Assembly (NCBI GenBank): GCA_019119615.1 | Contig: DWWQ01000011.1 | Location: forward strand, 1 to 64,000 | Direction: 5' to 3' | Source: Candidatus Alistipes stercoravium | GTDB lineage: Bacteria > Bacteroidota > Bacteroidia > Bacteroidales > Rikenellaceae | DNA length: 64,000 nt | In this document: one piece after another, positions 1 to 7,157 of the stretch | How the letters are laid out: each line of letters begins with the position of its first letter | How positions within the stretch are numbered: the stretch's first letter is position 1 | Position numbers and translations under genes: made by a program | Notes under the pieces: model-generated | The model's database searches: none | Seen by the model: the letters and a program-made list of their open reading frames with translations, nothing else | What the model was told of the DNA's origin: nothing

Positions 1-165
1 GGTGTTGGGCCCGAAGTGGACGAAAAGGTTCATCTCCATGCGCTGCCAGGCAACCTGCTCGGGCGTCGGCAGGACGCCGTAGGGTTCGGGCGCGGGAGTG
101 GAGGTGCAGGCCGCGAGCAGCAGAAGGCCGCCGAAGGCCGCAAGGCGGGAAAGGATCGGTTTCAT
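1..165 (-). CDS. Alpha-L-fucosidase (GH29), N-terminal part only
   Basis: Partial gene: 55 codons are visible and the 3' end lies beyond the left edge. The protein starts with a lipoprotein signal (LLLLAAC, Cys20), so it is probably anchored to an envelope membrane. The mature start, PTPEQVAWQRMEMNLFVHFG, is the N-terminus typical of bacterial GH29 alpha-L-fucosidases, which release fucose from host or plant glycans. It lies 24 nt downstream of the GH2 gene on the same strand, so the two are probably co-transcribed for glycan foraging. The catalytic residues lie outside the window, so the call rests on the N-terminal motif alone. Confidence 0.8.
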   Translation of the reverse strand, partial: MKPILSRLAAFGGLLLLAACTSTPAPEPYGVLPTPEQVAWQRMEMNLFVHFGPNT

Positions 166-189
166 GGATGGAAAAGGTTTTTTCGGATT

Positions 190-3100
190 TCAATAGCGGA
201 ACTGCCGGGCCCGCTCGGCGGACATCACCTCCTCGGGCACCACGGCGAAGCGCAGCGTATGGTCGTCGTCGCTCCAGAGCGTGCGCGACGGTTCGGGACG
301 CGAACCCCAGCTGTCGTAGCCCCCGACGCCCGTCTGCCGCAGGTCGAGGCACACCTCGACGAAGTCGCGCGGTGAGATGTCGTCGATATGGTGCTGACGG
401 GGCAGGCGGTTGTGCGCTTCGGCCGGGTCGTGCTCCTCGTCGGGCGTGAAGTTGAGCCACTGGTAGTCGCACGCGACGGCCTCCTCGGAGTCGAAATCCT
501 CGACGGCGTTGCGCAAGACGTTGAATTCGAAGAGGCTGTCGGCCACGAACGTTACCCCGCCGAGAGAGAGCTCCGTGCAGTCGGTATGGTGCCCGCACTC
601 CTGGGGCCGGACATAGGGGAAGTACTCCGCGGAGGCCGTCGAGCGGTATTCGCCCGGGCGGCTGCCGGCACAGCGGTCCCAGTAGTTCTCCGCGGGACCC
701 CGGCCGAAGTAGCGGAAGGCCTCGGCCGCGGCGGGCAGGCGCATCCGCACGCCGACGCGGGGGATGTCGGTCGGCTTTTCGGAGGCGACGCCCCCGAGAC
801 GCAGCTCCACGGCCACGATGCCCGAAGGATAGACCGTGCAGGCCATCGTGCAGGGATTCCCCGACGGCAGCGCATAGTCCGCTTCGAGAAGCGTGCCGCC
901 CGCGGGACCTGCCGCAACGCGCGTCGCGGCGCGGAAGTCGCGGCTCGCCTGCTTCCAGCACTGCGCACGGTGGGGCATGCCGTTGCCGTAGTCGTTGTCG
1001 GTCGGGGCGCGCCAGAAATTGGGGCGGAAGCCGAAGCCGTCGGCGAAGAGCTCGCGGCCGCGGATCCGGCAGGAGGTTACGGCGCCCTGCCGCTTGTCGA
1101 AGCAAAGCTCCACGCGGGGCGAGAAGATCCGGATGAGCGTGTCGTTCTCCTCAACCTCGCAGTGTCCCTTCTCCGCATAGGCCGTCCGCGTCGGGGCCTG
1201 CAGGGCGAAATGTTCGGTGGCGACGACCGTCCCGGCCGCGCAGAGCGGATCGGCATCGCGTGTCGCCAGGTCGAAGTCGATCCAGCAGCGGCGCCCCTCC
1301 GGCAGGCGGGGCAGCGCCACGGTAAACTCCTCGCCGCACTGGGGCGCCGTGTCGAGGTGCAGCACGCCCCGGCGGAGCGTCCGCCCGTGGGTCGAGACCC
1401 GGTAGCGGAGCTCATAGCCTCCCAGATCGGTGAAGTAGTGGCGGTTGAAGATCGTAAAACGGCCCGTCGCGGGGTCGGCGGAGGTGATGGCTACGGGCTG
1501 GTGGACGTAGGCCACCTCGGCCAGCGCGGGGTGCGGCTGCCGGTCGGGATTCACGATGCCGTTGCAGAGGAAGTTGCCCTGGCTCGGCGTACGGTCGCCG
1601 TAGTCGCCGCCATAGGCCCAGAAGGGCTCGCCCGCGGCATTCCGCGCGGCAAGGCCCTGATCGACCCAGTCCCAGATGAAGCCGCCCTGCAGGTTCGGCC
1701 AGGCGTAGATCGCCTCCCACTGCAGGTCGAGCGACCCGGTCGAGTTGCCCATCGCGTGGGCGTACTCCGAGGGGCAGACCGGACGGTCCGCGCCCTGCTC
1801 ACCCATGCGGCGGAACCACGCCGCCGAGGGGTATTGCGGCACGATCATGTCGGTGTTCCACTCCCGCACGGCCCGCTCGTAGCAGATCGGGCGGTGCATG
1901 CCCGCCTGCTCACGCCGTTCCAGCTCCTCGTAGGCACGGTAGAAGTTGTAGCCGTTGCCCGCCTCGTTGCCGAGCGAGAGGATCGCCACGCAGGGGTAGT
2001 TGCGCGTACGCAGGTACATGTTCAGGATGCGGTCCAGGTGCGCGGGGTACCACGCGCGGCGGTTGCCCAGCGTGCGCGTGAGGTCGTAGCCCATGCCGTG
2101 CGACTCGATGTTGGCCTCCGAGTAGACGTAGAAGCCGAGGCTGTCGCACAACTCGTAGAAGAAGCGAGGCAGCGGGTAGTGACTCGTGCGGATGGCGTTG
2201 ATGTTGGCCCGGCGCATGAGCCGGAGATCCTCCAGAAGCAGCTCGCGCGTGAGGTAGTGGCCCGTCCAGGGGTTGTGCTCGTGGTAATTGACCCCCTTGA
2301 ACTTCACCGGCTGCCCGTTTACGAGCAAGACGCGGCAGGGACGATCCGCGGAGTCGGGCCGCTCGGCGTCGGTGATCTCGAAGCGGCGGAAGCCCACGTT
2401 GAAACGCGCATACTCCCCGTCCACGCAAAGCAGCAGCGTGTAGAGCGCGGGATGCTCCGCCGACCACGGCCGCACGTCGGGCACCCGTCCCGTGAAACGG
2501 CATGCCCCGGAGAGGGTGCCGTCGCCCGAGAGCACCGCACGCCCGTCGGCGTCGAGCAGCTCGTAGGCGCAGTCGATGCGGCAGGCGGAGTCGGCCGCCA
2601 GGCGCAGCTCGAACAGGCCGTCACGCAGCCCCTTGTCGAGCGTCGAGACTACCTCGAAGTCGAAGCCCGTCGGGCGCCGCTCGCTCGAAAGGTAGACGCT
2701 GCGCTCGATGCCGCTCATGCGCCAGAAGTCCTGGCATTCGAGCCACGATCCCGTGCTCCAGCGGTAGATCTTGACCACAAGGTCGTTGTCGCCCTCGCGC
2801 AGCAAGGGGGTGATGTCGTAGCGCACGGCATTCTTCGAATCCTCGAAGTAGCCCGCCTCGCGGCCGTTCACATAGACGTACGCGCCGGACTTCGCGCCAC
2901 CGAAGTTAAGATAGACCGTGCGGCCGCGCCACGCATCGGGGACGCGGAACGTGCGGAAATAAACCCCCACGGGCGTCGCCTCGGGCAGCTGCGGGGGCTG
3001 CGGATCGACCGGCGCGAACTCGTAGACCGTATTGACGTAGATGGGCGTGCCGTGGCCCTGCACCTCCCAGTTGCCCGGGACGCGGATCGTCCCCCAGGCG

Positions 3101-3372
3101 GCCGCCTCGGCGGCGGTTGTCGCGGCGATGCCGGCGGGCAGCTGCTCCGGCGTGTCGAAGTAGCGGAAGCGCCACTCGCCGTCGAGCGAGCGGTAGTTCG
3201 CGCTCCGTTCGAAGGGGAGGGTGAGCGCCTCGCTGCGCGTCGGGTGGAAGATGATCTCCGTGCGGCGGCTCTCGCCGTTCACGTTGAAAACGGCAGGATC
3301 CTGCCAGCAGGGGGTTTGCGCGGAGGCTGCCGTCGCGGCAAGCAGCAGCAGGGCGACAATCGGGTTTTTCAT
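190..3372 (-). CDS. Secreted beta-galactosidase, GH2 family
   Basis: A 1060-residue glycoside hydrolase with a cleavable signal peptide (MKNPIVALLLLAATAASAQ). The reading frame is open further upstream, but this signal peptide fixes the start at 3372. Order: jelly-roll sugar-binding domain, immunoglobulin-like domain, TIM barrel, and C-terminal beta-sandwich domains as in long LacZ-type enzymes. The acid/base Glu lies in LGNEAGNG (about residue 467) and the nucleophile Glu in SEYAHAMGN (about residue 535). It probably acts in the periplasm on beta-galactosides from oligosaccharides or host glycans. A TATATTTG promoter box lies about 100 bp upstream, and the GH29 gene follows in the same direction. 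Confidence 0.93.
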   Translation of the reverse strand: MKNPIVALLLLAATAASAQTPCWQDPAVFNVNGESRRTEIIFHPTRSEALTLPFERSANYRSLDGEWRFRYFDTPEQLPAGIAATTAAEAAAWGTIRVPGNWEVQGHGTPIYVNTVYEFAPVDPQPPQLPEATPVGVYFRTFRVPDAWRGRTVYLNFGGAKSGAYVYVNGREAGYFEDSKNAVRYDITPLLREGDNDLVVKIYRWSTGSWLECQDFWRMSGIERSVYLSSERRPTGFDFEVVSTLDKGLRDGLFELRLAADSACRIDCAYELLDADGRAVLSGDGTLSGACRFTGRVPDVRPWSAEHPALYTLLLCVDGEYARFNVGFRRFEITDAERPDSADRPCRVLLVNGQPVKFKGVNYHEHNPWTGHYLTRELLLEDLRLMRRANINAIRTSHYPLPRFFYELCDSLGFYVYSEANIESHGMGYDLTRTLGNRRAWYPAHLDRILNMYLRTRNYPCVAILSLGNEAGNGYNFYRAYEELERREQAGMHRPICYERAVREWNTDMIVPQYPSAAWFRRMGEQGADRPVCPSEYAHAMGNSTGSLDLQWEAIYAWPNLQGGFIWDWVDQGLAARNAAGEPFWAYGGDYGDRTPSQGNFLCNGIVNPDRQPHPALAEVAYVHQPVAITSADPATGRFTIFNRHYFTDLGGYELRYRVSTHGRTLRRGVLHLDTAPQCGEEFTVALPRLPEGRRCWIDFDLATRDADPLCAAGTVVATEHFALQAPTRTAYAEKGHCEVEENDTLIRIFSPRVELCFDKRQGAVTSCRIRGRELFADGFGFRPNFWRAPTDNDYGNGMPHRAQCWKQASRDFRAATRVAAGPAGGTLLEADYALPSGNPCTMACTVYPSGIVAVELRLGGVASEKPTDIPRVGVRMRLPAAAEAFRYFGRGPAENYWDRCAGSRPGEYRSTASAEYFPYVRPQECGHHTDCTELSLGGVTFVADSLFEFNVLRNAVEDFDSEEAVACDYQWLNFTPDEEHDPAEAHNRLPRQHHIDDISPRDFVEVCLDLRQTGVGGYDSWGSRPEPSRTLWSDDDHTLRFAVVPEEVMSAERARQFRY

Positions 3373-3467
3373 GGGTGCAGTGCGGTTTGTCCTTCGGAAA
3401 GGCCGCGAAACGGCGGCGCGGGCCGAAGCCTCCGCCGCAAACGCGCGGATCCCGAAGCGATTTCGGA

Positions 3468-3475
3468 CAAATATA
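3468..3475 (-). promoter_or_regulatory. -7 promoter box for the GH2-GH29 operon
   Basis: TATATTTG on the minus strand matches the Bacteroidota -7 consensus TAnnTTTG. It sits about 95 bp upstream of the GH2 start. No clear -33 TTG box was found at the usual spacing. Confidence 0.55.
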
Positions 3476-3612
3476 GCAAAAAAAAGGGAATTTCCACCCG
3501 TCCCGGCCCTCCGGAAGGAGCTCCGCCGGGGAAAGGGCGCAGGCCGCGGCGGAAAAAATTCCCGCATGAACGAATTTTTCCCGCCCAGCTTTTTCATTCT
3601 GAAGAATTTGGC

Positions 3613-3620
3613 TATCTTTG
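3613..3620 (+). promoter_or_regulatory. -7 promoter box for rplY-pth
   Basis: TATCTTTG, an exact fit to TAnnTTTG, lies about 113 bp upstream of the rplY start codon. It is oriented toward rplY. Confidence 0.6.
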
Positions 3621-3733
3621 CACCCGAAACAGGCGGAATTGGGATGCCCGCCCGCGGAAATTCCGGAAACGATCCTCCGCGGAGCAGGCGTTGAGAACCG
3701 CCGCAGGTAACACTTTAAAAACATTACAACACC

Positions 3734-4306
3734 ATGAAAACCATTTCGGTAAAGGCTGTGAAGCGCGCCGACTTCGGCAAGAAGGCAGCCAAGGCCGTAC
3801 GTCGCGAGGGTCTGGTACCCTGCGTACTGTGCGGCAACGGCGAGACGGTCTCCTTCTCGGTAGACCCCCGCGAGATCAAACCCCTGATCTACACCCCCAA
3901 CTCGTACATCGTAGAGTTCGACTTCGACGGCAAGAAGGAGCAGGCCGTACTGCGTGAGGCCCAGTTCCACCCCGTACGCGAGGAGATCCTCCACCTGGAT
4001 TTCTACCGCATCGCTGCCGGCAAGCCCGTATCGATCGCCATCCCCGTACGCCTGACCGGTAACGCCGAGGGTGTGAAGGTCGGCGGCAAGCTCGTCCTCT
4101 CGGCCCGCAAGCTCACCGTGAGCGCCACGGTGGAGAACCTTCCCGACGAGATCGTCGTGGACGTTACGCCGCTGGGCGTGGGCAAGACGATCTTCGTAGG
4201 CGACCTCCAGTTCGAGAACCTGCGCTTCGTAACCCCCGCAACGACCGCCGTATGCGCCGTCCGCGTAACCCGTGCTTCGCGCGGTGCCGCCGACGCTGCG
4301 AAATAG
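3734..4306 (+). CDS. rplY: 50S ribosomal protein L25 (TL5/CTC long form)
   Basis: A 190-residue protein with an N-terminal 5S rRNA-binding L25 domain (about residues 3-90) followed by the beta-rich C-terminal TL5/CTC domain (about 95-180). This is the long form usual in Bacteroidota, unlike the short E. coli L25. The motif LHLDFYRI marks the end of the L25 domain. It binds 5S rRNA in the large subunit. It is followed 13 nt later by pth, a widely conserved pairing, so the two are read as one operon from the promoter at 3613. Confidence 0.95.
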   Translation: MKTISVKAVKRADFGKKAAKAVRREGLVPCVLCGNGETVSFSVDPREIKPLIYTPNSYIVEFDFDGKKEQAVLREAQFHPVREEILHLDFYRIAAGKPVSIAIPVRLTGNAEGVKVGGKLVLSARKLTVSATVENLPDEIVVDVTPLGVGKTIFVGDLQFENLRFVTPATTAVCAVRVTRASRGAADAAK

Positions 4307-4319
4307 TCGCCCGTAGACG

Positions 4320-4883
4320 ATGAAATACCTCATTGTTGGGTTGGGTAACATCGGCATGGAGTATGCCGGAACCCGCCACAACATCGGATTCAAGGTGTTG
4401 GACGCCCTCGCAGAGGCGTCCAACGCTGTTTTTACCACCGTGCGCTACGGCGACATGACCGAGGTGCGGCACAAGGGCCGCACGCTGCTGCTGCTCAAGC
4501 CCTCGACCTACATGAACCTCTCGGGAAAGGCCGTACGCTACTGGATGGAGGCCGAGAAGATCGCTCCGGAAAACCTGCTGGTCATCTCCGACGACATCGC
4601 CCTGCCGTTCGGCACGCTGCGTCTCCGACCGAAAGGGAGCGCCGGAGGCCACAACGGCCTGAAGAACATCGCCGAACTGCTCGGCACGGAGGAGTTCGCC
4701 CGCATGCGCTTCGGCATCGGCGGCGACTTCCCCAGGGGCCACCAGGTGGACTACGTCCTCGGCGAGTGGACCGACGAGGAGCTCCGGGCGATGCCCGAGC
4801 GGCTCAAGCTCTTCGTCGAAGCCATCCGCTCGTTCGCAACCGTCGGATGCGCCCTGACGATGAACAACTACAACAAGAAATAA
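4320..4883 (+). CDS. pth: Peptidyl-tRNA hydrolase
   Basis: A 187-residue cytoplasmic enzyme that cleaves peptidyl-tRNA dropped from stalled ribosomes. Family signatures are clear: [18 protein letters not shown] carries Asn10 and the catalytic His20, [10 protein letters not shown] follows, and DDIALPFG and GGHNGLKNI complete the active-site cleft. Length is normal for the family. It lies directly downstream of rplY and is followed by a strong rho-independent terminator, so it closes the operon. Confidence 0.96.
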   Translation: MKYLIVGLGNIGMEYAGTRHNIGFKVLDALAEASNAVFTTVRYGDMTEVRHKGRTLLLLKPSTYMNLSGKAVRYWMEAEKIAPENLLVISDDIALPFGTLRLRPKGSAGGHNGLKNIAELLGTEEFARMRFGIGGDFPRGHQVDYVLGEWTDEELRAMPERLKLFVEAIRSFATVGCALTMNNYNKK

Positions 4884-4919
4884 TCCCGGAGCGGACCCGC
4901 CCCGCGGGAAAAACCGCCG

Positions 4920-4953
4920 AAAGGAACCGGAAACCCCGGTTCCTTTCTTTTTT
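4920..4953 (+). terminator. Rho-independent terminator after pth
   Basis: An 11-bp perfect stem (AAAGGAACCGG pairing with CCGGTTCCTTT) closes a 5-nt loop and is followed by C and six T. This is a textbook intrinsic terminator for rplY-pth. Confidence 0.85.
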
Positions 4954-5138
4954 CGGGACATTTCGCGGCAGCGGGACCCCGATCCGCACCGCCCGATTCG
5001 GCCATTCATAAGTCCGTTCCGGACACCCTTCAGACCCGTTCCGACCACCTCCGAAACCGGGCGGGAAACGCCGCATAACCGAACGCACAATTTATTGACG
5101 TACAAATTATTACACGCATTTTTCACCCCCGAAAAATG

Positions 5139-5170
5139 TTTGGCAGTTCCGGTTTTTTTACCTACTTTTG
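5139..5170 (+). promoter_or_regulatory. Promoter of the surface polysaccharide locus
   Basis: A -33 element TTTG (5139-5142) and a -7 element TACTTTTG (5163-5170) are separated by 20 bp, which matches the Bacteroidota sigma-ABfr consensus. Transcription would start near 5177, leaving a 5' leader of roughly 155 nt before the antiterminator gene. Confidence 0.7.
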
Positions 5171-5182
5171 TTCAACGCCGCA

Positions 5183-5200
5183 GTTCCTGCCCGACAGGAA
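5183..5200 (+). promoter_or_regulatory. Leader hairpin, possible antitermination site
   Basis: TTCCTG and CAGGAA (5184-5189 and 5195-5200) form a short stem with a 5-nt loop just after the predicted transcription start. In Bacteroides, UpxY proteins act through the untranslated leader of their own locus. That this hairpin is such a target is inference from position only. Confidence 0.35.
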
Positions 5201-5331
5201 ACACGGCTTCCGTAAGAGGGATTCTTCCGCATGGAGGATGTGCAAACAGTTGATATCCGGCAAGTTATACGGGCATCGACGACCCCGGGGAATGTCCCTT
5301 CCACAAAAAATCCAGAAAAACATTCCGGCAT

Positions 5332-5874
5332 ATGGTCGATCCACAGGGAGCCTGGTACGTTCTCCGCGTTACCTACCAACGGGAACTCCCGACCAGGGAG
5401 GCACTCACGCGTCTCGGCATCGAGACCTTCGTCCCCGAACGGATCGTCCGGCGCCGCGACCGGCGGGGACGCTTCTGCACGGTCCGCGAGGCGGCCCTGC
5501 ACAACTACATCTTCGTCCGCACGACCAAACGGGTCATCGACGAACTGAAAACCTTCCGGCTGCCGATGCTCCGCTATGTGATGCATGTGGAGGAGGGACT
5601 CAACCGCCCGATGATCGTTCCCGAAGCCCAGATGCGCCACTTCATGGCCGTCGCCGGAAGCCTCCAGCCGCAGGTTCTCTACCTCTCGCCGTCGGAGCTG
5701 GACCTCGCGAAAGGCGACCGCGTACGCATCACGGGCGGCCTTTTCGCCGGGGTCGAAGGCATCCTGCTGCGGATCCGACAGGCCCGCGAACGCCGCGTCA
5801 TCGTCTCGATCGAAGGGGTCGCGGCCGTGGCCACGACATCGGTGCCCGCCTCGCAGATCGAGAAGATTCCCTGA
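5332..5874 (+). CDS. UpxY-family transcription antiterminator (NusG paralogue)
   Basis: A 180-residue NusG-like protein. The NGN domain covers about residues 7-110 (starting with WYVLRVTYQRE). A C-terminal KOW motif, KGDRVRITGGLFAGVEG (about 127-143), is well preserved. UpxY proteins bind RNA polymerase and prevent premature termination in the leader of their own capsule or exopolysaccharide operon. It is the first gene of the locus, which fits that role. No UpxZ, the usual partner that blocks rival UpxY proteins, follows. The next gene is the initiating sugar transferase. Start is the first ATG after the leader. Confidence 0.88.
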   Translation: MVDPQGAWYVLRVTYQRELPTREALTRLGIETFVPERIVRRRDRRGRFCTVREAALHNYIFVRTTKRVIDELKTFRLPMLRYVMHVEEGLNRPMIVPEAQMRHFMAVAGSLQPQVLYLSPSELDLAKGDRVRITGGLFAGVEGILLRIRQARERRVIVSIEGVAAVATTSVPASQIEKIP

Positions 5875-5957
5875 TGCCGGAAACTCCTTTACCACTTCAC
5901 GACAGACACCCGTTCGACCCGAATCATGGGGAGAGAAAAAAGTATTCAAGGTCAGAT

Positions 5958-7130
5958 ATGGGATCGCATATTTTCGCTCAAACGACGCTGCTGCCGTTTC
6001 TCACGGCATTGCTGTGCGTCGGCATCGCCCATCCTACGATGGTCCGCATCGCCCACCTGAAAGACATCGTCGATGTTCCCGACGCCCGCAAGCTGCAGCG
6101 GACCCCCATCCCGATCATGGGAGGGATCTGCGTCTTTCTGGGGGGCATTACGGGAATCGGCATTTCGAGCTTCTTCGAGGCCAACGCCGACCTGTTCGTC
6201 GTCGTCATGGCCATGACCGTCATGCTCTATACGGGGACCATCGACGACATCCTGGGGCTCTCGCCCCGCATCCGCCTGGTGATCGAGATCCTCACGGTAC
6301 TCTGCCTGATCGGCATCGGAGGCTACGTCCTCAATGATTTCCACGGTCTGTGGGGGCTGGGGATCATCCCGATGTGGGCCGCCGTGCCGCTGACGGTCTT
6401 CGCCGCTGTGGGAATCATCAACGCCATCAACCTCATCGACGGCGTGGACGGCCTCTCGTCGGGATTCTGCATCATGGCCTGCGTCATGTTCGGATGGCTC
6501 TTCTACCTCGCGGGCGACACCTCGATGACGATCCTCGCCGCCGTGTCGGCCGGGGCGCTCGTCCCCTTCTTCCTGCACAACGTCTACGGCAAAACCTCGA
6601 AGATGTTCATCGGCGACGGCGGGACCCTCGTGCTGGGAACCGTCATCTCGATCTTCGTGATCCGGATCCTCCAGAACGGCATGCCCTGCGAACACTATGT
6701 CGGCCGGAACATGGGGCTCATCCCCTTCACGCTGGCCGTCCTCGCCTTCCCGGTCTTCGACACGCTGCGCGTCATGTGCGCCCGCATCCTGCGCGGCGTC
6801 TCCCCCTTCCTCCCCGACAAGACCCACCTGCACCACCTCTTCATCTCGCTGGGCTTCTCGCATGCCGGGACCACCGTGGTCATCCTGACCCTCAACCTGC
6901 TCGTCGTCCTGGCCTGGTGGGCGGCCTACGCCGCCGGGGCCTCCATCGACCTGCAGCTCTACCTGGTACTCCTCCTCGGGGTGCTCATCACCACGGGGAT
7001 CTACTACCCGCTGCGGCGGCTGAACCCCTCGGGACACGCCTTCCGCAGGCTGCGCCGCCTGGGCCGCCTCTCGCACATCGAACGCACGGGACCCGTGCTG
7101 TGGCTGCAGCGGTTGATAGACCGAATGTAG
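5958..7130 (+). CDS. Undecaprenyl-phosphate sugar-1-phosphate transferase (WecA/MraY family)
   Basis: A 390-residue polytopic membrane enzyme. The start at 5958 gives a hydrophobic first helix (FLTALLCVGIAHP), although the frame is open further upstream. Family signatures include VDVPDARKLQRTPIPIMGG in the first cytoplasmic loop, the Asp-rich TIDDILGLSPRIR, INLIDGVDGL, and the late loop DKTHLHHLF. Such enzymes transfer a sugar-1-phosphate, often GlcNAc-1-P, from the UDP-sugar to undecaprenyl phosphate and so start the repeat unit. Its place as first enzyme gene of the locus fits. The exact sugar cannot be read from the sequence. Confidence 0.9.
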   Translation: MGSHIFAQTTLLPFLTALLCVGIAHPTMVRIAHLKDIVDVPDARKLQRTPIPIMGGICVFLGGITGIGISSFFEANADLFVVVMAMTVMLYTGTIDDILGLSPRIRLVIEILTVLCLIGIGGYVLNDFHGLWGLGIIPMWAAVPLTVFAAVGIINAINLIDGVDGLSSGFCIMACVMFGWLFYLAGDTSMTILAAVSAGALVPFFLHNVYGKTSKMFIGDGGTLVLGTVISIFVIRILQNGMPCEHYVGRNMGLIPFTLAVLAFPVFDTLRVMCARILRGVSPFLPDKTHLHHLFISLGFSHAGTTVVILTLNLLVVLAWWAAYAAGASIDLQLYLVLLLGVLITTGIYYPLRRLNPSGHAFRRLRRLGRLSHIERTGPVLWLQRLIDRM

Positions 7131-7157
7131 CGCCTCCCCAAAAACACCCAACCAAAC

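Larger units (their letters stand above)
3373..3733. other. Divergent intergenic region between GH2 gene and rplY
   Basis: This 361-bp gap holds two back-to-back Bacteroidota promoter boxes, one at 3468-3475 for the GH2/GH29 pair on the minus strand and one at 3613-3620 for rplY-pth on the plus strand. No other gene or repeat was recognised. Confidence 0.6.
4884..5331. other. Intergenic region: pth terminator, then polysaccharide locus promoter and leader
   Basis: The gap of about 450 bp starts with the pth terminator (4920-4953), then about 180 bp in which no gene was seen. It ends with the promoter at 5139-5170 and a leader of roughly 155 nt before the upxY-like gene. The leader contains a small hairpin at 5183-5200. 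No inverted repeats flanking the promoter, as expected for an invertible promoter, were recognised. Confidence 0.55.

Noticed and set aside
388-3957. Very long plus-strand open frame antisense to the GH2 gene
   Set aside because: It mirrors the GH2 coding strand, which has a signal peptide and both catalytic motifs. High GC removes stop codons from the opposite frame; the translated antisense is Arg/Val/Ala-rich and has no family features.
4960-5331. Invertible promoter flanked by inverted repeats, as in Bacteroides capsule loci
   Set aside because: I looked for matching inverted repeats on both sides of the promoter at 5139-5170 and found none I could support.
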